Assembly: GCA_023455425.1 (NCBI GenBank)
Contig: JAEYCM010000042.1
Span: forward strand, 1-64,000
Direction: 5' to 3'
Length of the DNA stretch: 64,000 nt
DNA from: Bacillota bacterium
GTDB taxonomy: Bacteria; Bacillota; Clostridia; Christensenellales; CAG-138
A program made the position numbers and the translations under genes. The notes below the pieces were generated by a model. The model worked only from the letters and a program-made list of their open reading frames with translations. It had not been told where the DNA came from and made no database searches. Positions 17,562 to 25,822 of this stretch are shown piece by piece (positions within the stretch are counted from its first letter, which is position 1; each line of letters starts with the position of its first letter).

Positions 17562-19457
17562 TTACGGATTGACAAGCTCCAGATTATAGAGACCGCCAAT
17601 GCCGTAGCCGTTGATCATGACCAGCGGCGGGACGTTCGTGCCATCGCCCTGCTCGGGGAAGGCAGTCCATACGGTCTCATTCACCGCATGGAACAACTCC
17701 GGACGATACATTAAGCCGAAGGAGGGAACATCGGTAAGGTAGATTTCGTTGATCTTGGTATAGAGTTCCTTCAGCTGAGCGGGGTCGGTCACGCTCGGGA
17801 TCTGCTTGATGATCGCATCGGCTTCCGGGTTCACATAGCCGCCAAAGTTGCCTGTGGCATTGGTGGCCGCCGAAAGGAACTCGCTGCTGATGAACTTACG
17901 GATGCGCGCCCAAGGCTGAATAGGTCCTGCGCCGTCGTTCCACATCATAAAGATGTCATACTCGGTCTGGCCGGTGGTGAACACGGTGGGCAGGAACACG
18001 TCCGCCTCAGGGAATTCGGTCGTAATGTTGATGCCGATATTCTGACCGGCCGCAGCTACGATCTCGATGGCAATCTGCCAGTCGGACCAGCCGAACGGGC
18101 AGCATGCCTTGTACTCAAGGTTCTTGCCGTCGATATCGCGGTAGCCGTCGCCGTTGGTATCAACGATGCCCGCATCGTCAAGCAGCTTCTTAGCTCCCTC
18201 GATGTCGTTGCCCGCCCACTGGAGGGATTTGAGTTTGTCGTGATCGAGCAGCGACTGCTCGCCTTCGGTCGGGATCATCATGGAGCGCGGAGTCTGGGAG
18301 AAGGTCGGGCTCTGGTTTGCCATGGCGTTGGCAATGATCGCGTCGTAATCGACCGCCATTGCAATCGCCTTGCGGACGGCCACATTATCAAGCCCGGGGG
18401 ACTTCATGTTGTACCATGCCGTGGGGATAGAAGCGCACACGCCATACGGAGCTTCATCCATATAGGTGGAAATGGGCAGCCCCTGCTTAAGCCAAAAATC
18501 CTGAATGTTAGCCACAAAGCCCTGGGAAACATCTGCTTCGCCAGCGGCGAAAGCGGCATCCGCAGCCTTGTTGTCCGTGAAGATCGTGTGGGCGAGGTAC
18601 TTGGGTACCGGCAGCTTGCCCCACATGGAGGCATCCTGACCCCAATAATTATCGTCCCGCACTAAAACGACCTTCTGATCGTCGGAGTAGAGAAGCTTGT
18701 AGGGGCCTGAGGTGACGGTATCATCGCAGAGCTCGAGTTTGAACGCATCCGCATCGTTGTTGACTTTGGCTTCCACGCCCTCAAAGTAGGCCTTCTGCGT
18801 GACTAATACCTTGGCGACATACTCCTCAAGCATCAGCGGGTTCACGGCCTTGCCGCTCTCGTTGAGCTTTGCGTATATTACGGCGGTGGAATTGTCAACA
18901 GCTTCGATCTTATCGATATACTCCATGTATTCGTTGCCGGTGTTGGACGCGTACTTTACGTGCGTCGCAAAGGTGTAGGCAACGTCGTGCGCGGTCACGG
19001 GGGTGCCGTCGTTCCACTTGGCGACCGGTTTGATCTTGACCGTCATCTGCGTCCTATCCGCATTCCAAGCAAAGGCGCCATCCGCAAGCAACGGGTAGAG
19101 CTTGCCGTCAAGCATGTTGTACATATACAGTGTTTCATACATCGGGATACGAGAGGATGCGTTTTGCGCGATAACCATGGAGTTGTTCGGGTCAGGGTTG
19201 TAGGGGCTCCAGCTCTTTACGGTTTTCCATTGAAGTCCGTTAAAGTAGAGCGTTTCATTGCGGGGAAGTTCGCTTATAAGCCCGGATGCGGGTGCGGCGG
19301 TTGGTTCGGGTTCGGTTGCGGGTGCGGCCGTGGGTTCCGCTACGGGCGCGGCGGTAGGTTGCTCTGCGACCGGCGCTGTCGGCGTGCAGCCAAACAACGG
19401 GAACGCCATGGATACTGCCAGAACAAGGGCCAAGAGTTTCCATGCCTTCTTTTTCAT
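17562..19457 (-). CDS. Extracellular solute-binding protein, family 5 (Opp/Dpp-type) lipoprotein
   Basis: 631 residues with a lipoprotein signal (LFGC, Cys about residue 24) and a long Ala/Pro/Glu/Thr linker (to about residue 60). The mature part has the family-5 features: KPVAKWNDGTPVTAHDVAYTF, later NVAVRKAIAMAVDYDAII, and a C-terminal YLTDVPSFGLMYRPEL. It captures the substrate for the OppBCDF-like importer. The surrounding GH3, GH1 and GH2 genes point to a beta-linked oligosaccharide. First gene of a leftward operon of at least nine genes. AGGAGG lies before the ATG. Confidence 0.93.
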   Translation of the reverse strand: MKKKAWKLLALVLAVSMAFPLFGCTPTAPVAEQPTAAPVAEPTAAPATEPEPTAAPASGLISELPRNETLYFNGLQWKTVKSWSPYNPDPNNSMVIAQNASSRIPMYETLYMYNMLDGKLYPLLADGAFAWNADRTQMTVKIKPVAKWNDGTPVTAHDVAYTFATHVKYASNTGNEYMEYIDKIEAVDNSTAVIYAKLNESGKAVNPLMLEEYVAKVLVTQKAYFEGVEAKVNNDADAFKLELCDDTVTSGPYKLLYSDDQKVVLVRDDNYWGQDASMWGKLPVPKYLAHTIFTDNKAADAAFAAGEADVSQGFVANIQDFWLKQGLPISTYMDEAPYGVCASIPTAWYNMKSPGLDNVAVRKAIAMAVDYDAIIANAMANQSPTFSQTPRSMMIPTEGEQSLLDHDKLKSLQWAGNDIEGAKKLLDDAGIVDTNGDGYRDIDGKNLEYKACCPFGWSDWQIAIEIVAAAGQNIGINITTEFPEADVFLPTVFTTGQTEYDIFMMWNDGAGPIQPWARIRKFISSEFLSAATNATGNFGGYVNPEADAIIKQIPSVTDPAQLKELYTKINEIYLTDVPSFGLMYRPELFHAVNETVWTAFPEQGDGTNVPPLVMINGYGIGGLYNLELVNP

Positions 19458-19563
19458 GACTATCCTCCTACTTTTACATTATTGTTATGGCCGCAAAACG
19501 ACGGCCAAATATATTCCTAAAATAGAGGAACGCCTTTGATTTTCATTGTGAATATAGAGATTT

Positions 19564-19576
19564 CGTTTACTAAACG
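19564..19576. promoter_or_regulatory. LacI-type palindromic operator upstream of the Opp-type operon
   Basis: CGTTTACTAAACG is a perfect 13-base palindrome about 107 bases before the binding-protein start. An AATATA (19551-19556, TATATT leftward) may be the -10 box, so the dyad would overlap the promoter. The shape is typical of LacI-family operators; the LacI gene of this operon is the likely partner (inference). Confidence 0.5.
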
Positions 19577-19579
19577 ACC

Positions 19580-19990
19580 GGTTTTAACGATGACTGCATG
19601 AAAACGCGCCGAATAACCGGAAGGGATGCTGGATTGACCTCAACGTCAAAATTCGGGCGAATCAATTATTTTCCGGGCAATGGATGCGGCGTTCATAGCA
19701 GAGGGAGGCCGCCACATTCTGAGGAGCGCATCAACGGTATGGATGGAAACTTACGTGCATATTTGTAAAATATTATATTCCACGAAGAAGATCAGAAGAA
19801 CCTTAAACGATTTCGTACTTTGTGATTCCATTATATTTTTGCTTCAAATTCCTGTCAATCTAATTTTACATTATATTTTAAAAATATATAACAGTCATCC
19901 ATAAACCAACTGCAGCTGCGGGAAAATTCCCTGATATCGCTTGCCTTCAAGGGTCTGTCCCATAAGCGATAGTTTTTACGGCATTCTTTC
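19580..19990. other. Non-coding stretch between divergent glycosidase/transport promoters
   Basis: About 400 bases with no recognisable gene. A 74-codon open frame (19680-19904) lacks a ribosome site and resembles nothing I know. The latter half is A/T-rich. Apart from the dyad and promoters noted on either side I see no structure. Confidence 0.5.
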
Positions 19991-19995
19991 CCTTG

Positions 19996-20043
19996 TTGAC
20001 AATCCGTATGGCATTGCTTAGTATAAATTCAAACGATTACGTT
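19996..20043 (+). promoter_or_regulatory. Promoter and operator of the beta-mannosidase gene
   Basis: TTGACA (19996-20001), 17 bases, TAGTAT (20019-20024). Directly downstream, AACGATTACGTT (20032-20043) has AACG/CGTT half-sites around an AT centre, a LacI-like arrangement placed to block transcription start. Confidence 0.5.
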
Positions 20044-20117
20044 CCATCTCACTCCCCTTCATGCATCCTGACTCCGGGCAATATCGCTCCCAATCAAACA
20101 GAAAGGTCATGAAAGCG

Positions 20118-22544
20118 ATGATCAAAAAGGATCTCACCGGTTCATGGACAATGCGCTTATTGAACCAAACGCAGGCGTTCCCCGCCACAGTACCCGGCTC
20201 TGTCTATCATGACCTGATCGGGGCAGGGCATCTGCCCGATCCTTACTGGCGCGACAATGAAGCAACAGCGCTCGCGTTCATGGAACATGACTTCCTTTAT
20301 TTTAGCACATTTGCAGGAATCGAAGAACTGCTTCAATGCGATGCGGTGCTGCTGCGCTGCGAGGGGCTCGATACGCTTGCGGAACTTCGAATTAACGGCA
20401 CGCTTGTCGGAAACGCGGTGAACATGCACCGTATTTGGGAGTTTGACGTAAAGGAACTGCTGCATGCGGGCGAAAACAAAATCGAAATCCGTTTTGCATC
20501 CCCTACGCGGTATATTCGGGAAGCATATCAAAAAAGCCGCGCGGACGGCACCACCGACGCCATGGTCGGCTTCCCGCTGCTAAGAAAGGCCCACTGCATG
20601 TTCGGGTGGGATTGGGGCCCACGGCTTCCGGACGCGGGCATCTGGCGGAGTATGATGCTGCTGGGTGTAGAGAAGGCGCGTATCCAGGGCGTATATGTCA
20701 CGCAGACACATGAAGAGGATAGCGTTACGCTCCATATCCGCACGGATGTTTCACGCCTGTCCCCCGCTGCTCTTGACGTCGCAGTCACCGTCGCCGCGCC
20801 AAACGGCGAAACCTATACGGCATCGGGAGAAAGTTGCGAACTTAAAATTGAAAACCCCGCGTTGTGGTGGCCCAACGGTTTTGGGGGGCAGCCGCTCTAT
20901 ACGGTAAACGTGGTGCTCAAATCCGAGGCTATCACACTGGATACCTGGGAACGGCGGATCGGCCTAAGAACCATGACCATGCACATTGAAAAAGACGCGT
21001 GGGGAGAAAGCTTCTGCCACCGCGTCAACGGCGTGGACATTTTCGCCATGGGCGCGGACTATATCCCGGAGGACAACATCCTGCCCCGCGTCAACCCCGC
21101 GCGCACGCGCCGCCTGCTGGAGGATGCCGCCGCGGCGCATTTTAATGTCATCCGCGTATGGGGCGGCGGCTATTATCCGGACGACTTTTTCTATGATGTT
21201 TGCGACGAGTTGGGTCTCATTGTCTGGCAGGATTTCATGTTTGCCTGCGCGGTCTATAACCTTGACGGCTCGTTTGAAGAGAATATCCGCGCCGAGGTCA
21301 GGGATAACGTGCGGCGGCTTCGGCACCATGCGAGCTTGGGCCTCTGGTGCGGCAACAATGAAATGGAACAGTTTGTAGCCGAAGGCCTATGGGTCTCCTC
21401 GCCCAGGCAAAAGGCGGACTACATCAAGATGTATGAATACATCATCCCGCAGATCCTAAAGCAGGAGGACCCGGCCACATTCTACTGGCCGGCAAGCCCC
21501 TCCTCCGGCGGAAGCTTTGATTTCCCCAACGATCCGGACCGCGGCGACGTCCATTACTGGCAGGTGTGGCACGGCGGGCTGCCGTTCCCGGATTACCGCA
21601 ACCACCTGTTCCGGTATGTATCGGAGTTCGGCTTTCAGTCCTTCCCGTGCATGAAAACCATCGAATCGTTTACCGAGCCGGAAGACCGCAACGTGTTTTC
21701 CTATGTCATGGAAAAACACCAGCGCAACGCCTCGGCCAACAGCAAAATCATCGCGTACCTCGCGCAGATGTACCTTTACCCGCGCGATCTTCCTACGCTC
21801 GTCTACGCCTCGCAGTTGTTGCAGGCGCAGGCCATGCAGTATGGCGTGGAGCACTGGCGCCGGAACCGCGGCCGCTGCATGGGCGCGGTCATCTGGCAAT
21901 TAAACGACTGCTGGCCGGTGGCGAGCTGGTCCTCCATCGATTATTTTGGCCGGTGGAAGGCGCTGCACTATTACGCCAAACGGTTCTTTACGCCCGTGCT
22001 GCTTTCCTGCCATGAGGAGGGCGTGCTTTCACAGAACACCAACGTCAACGCCGAGCCGTTCCCGCTCAAGAAAAGCGCAAAGCTCAATGTCAGCAACGAG
22101 ACGCCTGAACCTTTTACCGGAAACGTCGTCTGGTCGCTTCGAAAACCCGACGCAAGCGTAATCGAAGAAGGCGCGTTTACCGTATGTGTCCCGCCGCTTT
22201 CCGCCATATGGCTGCAGGAACAGGATTTTTCCGTTCAGGACGAATTCGGCTGCTATTACAGCTACCGCCTGGAGCGGGACGATACCATCCTAAGTTCCGG
22301 CAGCGTTCTATTCTGCCCGCCCAAGCATTTCCGCTTTGCGGACCCCAAGCTGAACGCAACCGTCAGCGGCGATACCATCATCGTCACTTCACAGGCTTAT
22401 GCGCGCTCGGTAGAAATCCTGTGCGACGCGGACGCGGTGCTCGAAGACAACTACTTCGATATGAACGGAGGCGAACGGCTCATCCACGTACTAAGGGGTA
22501 CCGTAACTTCTGTTTCTGCGCGCAGCGTCTACGATATTCGATGA
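20118..22544 (+). CDS. GH2 beta-mannosidase
   Basis: Start taken at 20118, 11 bases after AAAGG; upstream in-frame ATGs at 20061 and 20109 have no usable ribosome site. About 808 residues with no signal peptide. A jelly-roll sugar-binding domain comes first (LTGSWTMRLL... MVGFPLLRKAHCMFGWDWGPRLPDAGIWR), then an immunoglobulin-like domain. The TIM barrel carries acid/base Glu in LGLWCGNNEMEQ and nucleophile Glu in RYVSEFGFQSFP. These motifs are those of family 2 beta-mannosidases, which release mannose from the non-reducing end of beta-mannosides. Divergent from the oligosaccharide transporter operon, it suggests beta-manno-oligosaccharide or glucomannan fragments as its substrate. Confidence 0.92.
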   Translation: MIKKDLTGSWTMRLLNQTQAFPATVPGSVYHDLIGAGHLPDPYWRDNEATALAFMEHDFLYFSTFAGIEELLQCDAVLLRCEGLDTLAELRINGTLVGNAVNMHRIWEFDVKELLHAGENKIEIRFASPTRYIREAYQKSRADGTTDAMVGFPLLRKAHCMFGWDWGPRLPDAGIWRSMMLLGVEKARIQGVYVTQTHEEDSVTLHIRTDVSRLSPAALDVAVTVAAPNGETYTASGESCELKIENPALWWPNGFGGQPLYTVNVVLKSEAITLDTWERRIGLRTMTMHIEKDAWGESFCHRVNGVDIFAMGADYIPEDNILPRVNPARTRRLLEDAAAAHFNVIRVWGGGYYPDDFFYDVCDELGLIVWQDFMFACAVYNLDGSFEENIRAEVRDNVRRLRHHASLGLWCGNNEMEQFVAEGLWVSSPRQKADYIKMYEYIIPQILKQEDPATFYWPASPSSGGSFDFPNDPDRGDVHYWQVWHGGLPFPDYRNHLFRYVSEFGFQSFPCMKTIESFTEPEDRNVFSYVMEKHQRNASANSKIIAYLAQMYLYPRDLPTLVYASQLLQAQAMQYGVEHWRRNRGRCMGAVIWQLNDCWPVASWSSIDYFGRWKALHYYAKRFFTPVLLSCHEEGVLSQNTNVNAEPFPLKKSAKLNVSNETPEPFTGNVVWSLRKPDASVIEEGAFTVCVPPLSAIWLQEQDFSVQDEFGCYYSYRLERDDTILSSGSVLFCPPKHFRFADPKLNATVSGDTIIVTSQAYARSVEILCDADAVLEDNYFDMNGGERLIHVLRGTVTSVSARSVYDIR

Positions 22545-22556
22545 ATGAGCTACAAT

Positions 22557-22581
22557 CGATATGGCCGGATGCGCCATATCG
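22557..22581 (+). terminator. Hairpin after the beta-mannosidase gene
   Basis: Perfect 9-bp arms CGATATGGC / GCCATATCG with a 7-base loop, 12 bases after the stop codon. No T-run follows, so this is a terminator-like or stabilising 3' hairpin. A second short hairpin (arms GGCGGGTA / TACCCGCC, 22630-22647) follows; its leftward T-rich flank could end the leftward small-protein transcript. Confidence 0.45.
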
Positions 22582-22680
22582 CATTCGTGCGCTCCTGCCG
22601 ATATTGCCCAAACATGCGCATAAGAAAACGGCGGGTATTTACCCGCCGCCAGCTTGTCGAAAAAATTAAGCAACCCCCGC

Positions 22681-22799
22681 TTAGGGCTGTAACAGCCCTA
22701 AGAACCCATTTCGCAAACGCCCTATTCCAGGGCATTTGCGGAGTAGGGATTCCCAAGGGACGTGTCCCTTGGGTAGGAGGTCGAGGGCAAAGCCCTCGA
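22681..22799 (+). repeat. Modular hairpin element, copy 1 (A-C-D-B)
   Basis: Four consecutive hairpins: A 22681-22701 (TTAGGGCTGT / ACAGCCCTAA), C 22712-22740 (CGCAAACGCCC / GGGCATTTGCG, one mismatch), D 22752-22773 (CCCAAGGGAC / GTCCCTTGGG), B 22781-22799 (TCGAGGGC / GCCCTCGA). Between the convergent mannosidase and small-protein genes. Same blocks recur in five other intergenic regions of the window. Confidence 0.85.
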
Positions 22800-22867
22800 A
22801 AAAGCGTTTATCGGCAGCCTAACCGCGGATCGTTTACCCGCCGTGGCGATTGCTTTTACAAATTGGC

Positions 22868-23083
22868 TCAGGTTCCCGCGGCATAGGCGCACAGTACCGT
22901 ATCCGGCGCTTCGATGCCCCGGAAGTAGCGGCAGAGGCTCACGTTTTTGACGGCGCACTTGTGCGCGTCGCCGCCTTCGCGTTCGTTCCACGGGCAGCGC
23001 TGCTGCGCCCACTGAACGTTCATAGCGCTTGTAAGGTCGATGTCCATATTCGCGCCGGTCCGTTTTTGAAGGATTTCTTCCAT
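22868..23083 (-). CDS. Small Cys-rich conserved-looking protein (71 residues)
   Basis: ATG at 23083 overlaps the TAA of the MFS gene (TAATG) with GGGGAGGA just upstream, so it is translationally coupled to the transporter. 71 residues: an acidic helix-like start (MEEILQKRTGANMDIDLTSAMNVQW), then a dense Cys/His segment CPWNEREGGDAHKCAVKNVSLC with a further Cys near the end (TVLCAYAAGT). Four conserved-looking Cys and one His suggest a small metal-binding or disulfide fold. I do not recognise a named family, though I have the impression of similar short proteins in other Clostridia. Not secreted. Function unknown. Confidence 0.7.
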   Translation of the reverse strand: MEEILQKRTGANMDIDLTSAMNVQWAQQRCPWNEREGGDAHKCAVKNVSLCRYFRGIEAPDTVLCAYAAGT

Positions 23084-24315
23084 TATGCTTCCTCCCCTTC
23101 CGCAGGGCCGGCAAAGGGCGCGCCGACGGGATCCTCGTCCTTGATCGTCCGGGTCTTCGCAACTTCCCATTGCGTCCGCTCGGTCGCAACGATCATCAGC
23201 ACAAATATCGCCAGCAGGTACCAGGGCCACGCGCCAAGGCCGATAACAGGCGAGATCCACCCAAACATGGGCGCCATAAGCGTACCGCCCGCATACGCGC
23301 TTGCAAGCTGCAGCCCCATCATGCCCTGCGAATGCTGCGCGCCAAACAGCTGCGGCGTGTCATCCAGCAGGGACGGGAAGATCGGCGCGCAACCAAGGCC
23401 GATGAGCAAGAGCCCCGCGATGAGCAGCGCGTTGGGAACCGGCAGCAGCAATATCAGCACGCCGACTAAAATCATGCCTTCCCCTATGCGCACAAGCGCG
23501 CGGTCGGAAAGCCTGAGCGCTGCAAATCCGGACAAAAACCTTCCCGCCGTGATGCCTAAGAAAAACATGGACGCCCAGGAAGCCGCGATATCTGGCGCAA
23601 TGCCTTTGACGTTTACAAAATAGGTGCTGGCCCAAAGCCCCGTCGCGTACTCGGCGGCGCAATAGGTAAAAAACGCGATGCACATAAACACGGCGCCCGG
23701 ACGCCGCAACAGCACCCTGCGCGGGACAATTTCCGTATGCTTCCCCTCGGTCACGGTGTTTAGCTTATGCCCCATGTGCTTCCACAATGGCAGCGAACAT
23801 GCCAAAATGCCCGCGATTCCAAGAAGCGTCAAGGATACCGTACGGTATGCGCCATGCCAGAAGTTTTGCGCGAGATACAGCGACATAATCATGGGCCCCG
23901 CCGTAGCGCCCACACCCCAGAAGCAATGCAGCCAGTTCATGTGCGTGGCCTTATAATGGAGCGCGACAAAGTTGTTGAGCGCGGCGTCAACCGTACCGGC
24001 CCCCAGGCCAAGGGGTATCGCAAGCACAAGCACCACCCAGAACTGCTGCACAAATCCCATGCCCATCAGCGCAAGGGACGTCATCAAAACCGAAACGGCG
24101 GTAACGACTCCCGTGCCGAACCGCCTGATCATACGCTCGGAAAGCAGGCTGGAGAGCACCGTTCCTCCCGCCGAAACGATGGATACGATCCCCGCGAGGG
24201 GAACCGCAGCGCCCAAATCGATATGTGCCACCGGCCAGGCCGCGCCAAGCAGCGAATCCGGCAGACCCAGCCCAATGAACGCAATATAGATAACCACAAG
24301 AAGCAGACTTGCCAT
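23083..24315 (-). CDS. MFS transporter
   Basis: 410 residues with about 12 hydrophobic helices and the two-half layout of the major facilitator superfamily. Visible cues are GLGLPDSLLGAAWPVAHIDLG in helix 1 and the loop between helices 2 and 3 with SLLSERMIRRFGTG (G-x3-D/E-R-x-G-R/K-like). The late motif LLIGLGCAPIFPSLLDDTP recalls FucP/NarK-like sugar transporters. Divergent from an AraC regulator, which probably controls it, and coupled to a 71-residue protein. A sugar substrate is likely from the local gene content but unproven. Confidence 0.88.
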   Translation of the reverse strand: MASLLLVVIYIAFIGLGLPDSLLGAAWPVAHIDLGAAVPLAGIVSIVSAGGTVLSSLLSERMIRRFGTGVVTAVSVLMTSLALMGMGFVQQFWVVLVLAIPLGLGAGTVDAALNNFVALHYKATHMNWLHCFWGVGATAGPMIMSLYLAQNFWHGAYRTVSLTLLGIAGILACSLPLWKHMGHKLNTVTEGKHTEIVPRRVLLRRPGAVFMCIAFFTYCAAEYATGLWASTYFVNVKGIAPDIAASWASMFFLGITAGRFLSGFAALRLSDRALVRIGEGMILVGVLILLLPVPNALLIAGLLLIGLGCAPIFPSLLDDTPQLFGAQHSQGMMGLQLASAYAGGTLMAPMFGWISPVIGLGAWPWYLLAIFVLMIVATERTQWEVAKTRTIKDEDPVGAPFAGPAEGEEA

Positions 24316-24391
24316 ACCGTTTTTGTATACCCTCCGTTGTAAAATGAGATGAACTCACCATTACTGTATCAGGTATTGGGATGTTGTGTAT

Positions 24392-24407
24392 ATCAAATAT
24401 GTTTGAT
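24392..24407. promoter_or_regulatory. Dyad between divergent MFS and AraC genes
   Basis: ATCAAA TATG TTTGAT forms a 6-bp inverted repeat in the 140-base gap between the two start codons. Possible operator for the adjacent AraC regulator; weak on its own. Confidence 0.3.
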
Positions 24408-24455
24408 TTGTATGATTCATGTTGTACCCGATTCGGATCGGCAGGAGAGTTGACA

Positions 24456-25214
24456 ATGCGCGAACATACACACATTGAAAAGAAACTCGTTCACATGGCC
24501 TTTCTTCAGCGCGAAGACGGGTTTTCGCACCATGCCTATGACCAGGAGTTGCTGCAATATGAGTACGTGCGGGACGGCGATATCCGCGCGGTGGAAGAGG
24601 GCGCGCGCATATTCAACGGCAATACCGTGGGCCATCTTTCGGACGACCCGGTCCGCGACAAACGGTATCTGTTTGTCGCGGCGACGACCATGACGACCAG
24701 GTTCGCCATAGAGGGCGGCCTGAACCAGGAAACGGCTTATAATTTAAGCGATCTTTTTATCCAGCGGATGGATGCGTGCAAGAACGTGGAAGAGATCAGC
24801 GCGTTGCACCGCGTTATGCTGGAGGAATTCGTGCTGCGCATGACTCGGCAGCGCCTGCACAAATATCCGAAGGCCATCCTTCTGGCGCTTGACTATATCT
24901 ACCTTCATCTGCATGAAACGATTACGGTCCCCAAACTCGCGGCCCATGTGGGCTTGAACCGCTCCTACCTTTCCACGCTCTTTGTGCGGGAAGTTGGCAT
25001 GCCCATCTCCGATTATATCCGGGAAAAGCGCGTCGAGGCCGCGAAAAACATGCTGAAGTTTTCAGATTTTACGTTACAGGAAATCGGCAACTATCTCGCT
25101 TTCCATTCGCAGAGCCATTTTGTGAGCGTATTCAAAGCGCATACCGGCATCACGCCGGGCGTTTACCGGCAAACGCATTTCCGCTCCAACTGGGGGCAGG
25201 ATAGCAAGCAATAA
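24456..25214 (+). CDS. AraC-family transcriptional regulator
   Basis: Start at 24456, after AGGAG at normal spacing; the longer frame to 24381 has no ribosome site. 252 residues. The first 150 residues are an unrecognised helical sensor with no obvious cupin motif. The last 100 are the AraC double helix-turn-helix (LHLHETITVPKLAAHVGLNRSYLSTLFVREVG, then LQEIGNYLAFHSQSHFVSVFKAHTGITPGVYR). Of the AraC proteins here it is the only one without a cupin. Divergent from the MFS gene, its likely target. Confidence 0.88.
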   Translation: MREHTHIEKKLVHMAFLQREDGFSHHAYDQELLQYEYVRDGDIRAVEEGARIFNGNTVGHLSDDPVRDKRYLFVAATTMTTRFAIEGGLNQETAYNLSDLFIQRMDACKNVEEISALHRVMLEEFVLRMTRQRLHKYPKAILLALDYIYLHLHETITVPKLAAHVGLNRSYLSTLFVREVGMPISDYIREKRVEAAKNMLKFSDFTLQEIGNYLAFHSQSHFVSVFKAHTGITPGVYRQTHFRSNWGQDSKQ

Positions 25215-25299
25215 TCCTTCCGCATACTCTTACAAATCACATCTTTCATTTGCCCCTCTTTTATACCCGTTGCGTATATAAGGAGCGCTTTATTGTGCC

Positions 25300-25340
25300 T
25301 TGACATTCCCTTGATATGGGACTACGATTAGCATGCTAAT
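25300..25340 (+). promoter_or_regulatory. MarR-operon promoter with overlapping palindromic operator
   Basis: TTGACA (25300-25305), 17 bases, TACGAT (25323-25328). The perfect 14-base palindrome ATTAGCATGCTAAT (25327-25340) overlaps the -10 box, and ATTAG half-sites recur just downstream (25342-25346, 25354-25358). This geometry indicates autorepression by the MarR protein encoded next. Confidence 0.75.
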
Positions 25341-25369
25341 TATTAGACCACGAATTAGGGGGTGTCTTT

Positions 25370-25798
25370 GTGCCGGTACAGCTGCATATGGCGCTTTATA
25401 ATACTTATCACGCGCAGAAAAACAGACTCCGGCCGGGCATGTCAGATATCGGGCTTTCACCGGGGCAACCCAAGATTTTAAACTATCTTTCCCGGCGCAA
25501 CAACTGCATGCAAAAGGACATTGCAGAGGCGCTTGATATTGAGCCCGCAACCGTATCCCGCATTCTGAATAATATGGTGGAGACCGGATTGGTGCAGCGC
25601 GCCGCCCCCGGCGCGCGAAAGCGCGCGGAGTCTATTTCCATCACAGAAAAGGGGCGGGATGCGTTTATACAATGGCAACAGCTGTGCGGGCAAATGGAAG
25701 CAGCCGCCATGAAAGACTTCACCCCTTTTGAGCGAGGGCAGTTTATTGAATATCTTTGCCGCATGTACGCTAACCTGTCCGGCAAAGTGTTGGAATAA
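25370..25798 (+). CDS. MarR-family transcriptional regulator
   Basis: GTG start after an AGGGGGTG ribosome site. 142 residues with the winged-helix core: LSPGQPKILNYLSRRNNCMQKDIAEALDIEPATVSRILNNMVETGLVQR, then the wing (ARKRAESISITEKG). It heads an operon with two ABC exporter half-transporters, the common arrangement for drug- or metabolite-sensing MarR repressors in Bacillota. The palindrome over its own promoter supports autoregulation. Ligand unknown. Confidence 0.92.
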   Translation: MPVQLHMALYNTYHAQKNRLRPGMSDIGLSPGQPKILNYLSRRNNCMQKDIAEALDIEPATVSRILNNMVETGLVQRAAPGARKRAESISITEKGRDAFIQWQQLCGQMEAAAMKDFTPFERGQFIEYLCRMYANLSGKVLE

Positions 25799-25822
25799 GC
25801 CTTATTTTTCTGGAGAGACAAC

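Noticed and set aside
19680..19904. 74-codon open frame between divergent operons
   Set aside because: No ribosome site and no similarity recognised; A/T-rich end.
22681..22799. CRISPR array
   Set aside because: The hairpin blocks differ from each other and are not equal repeats with unique spacers; no cas genes.
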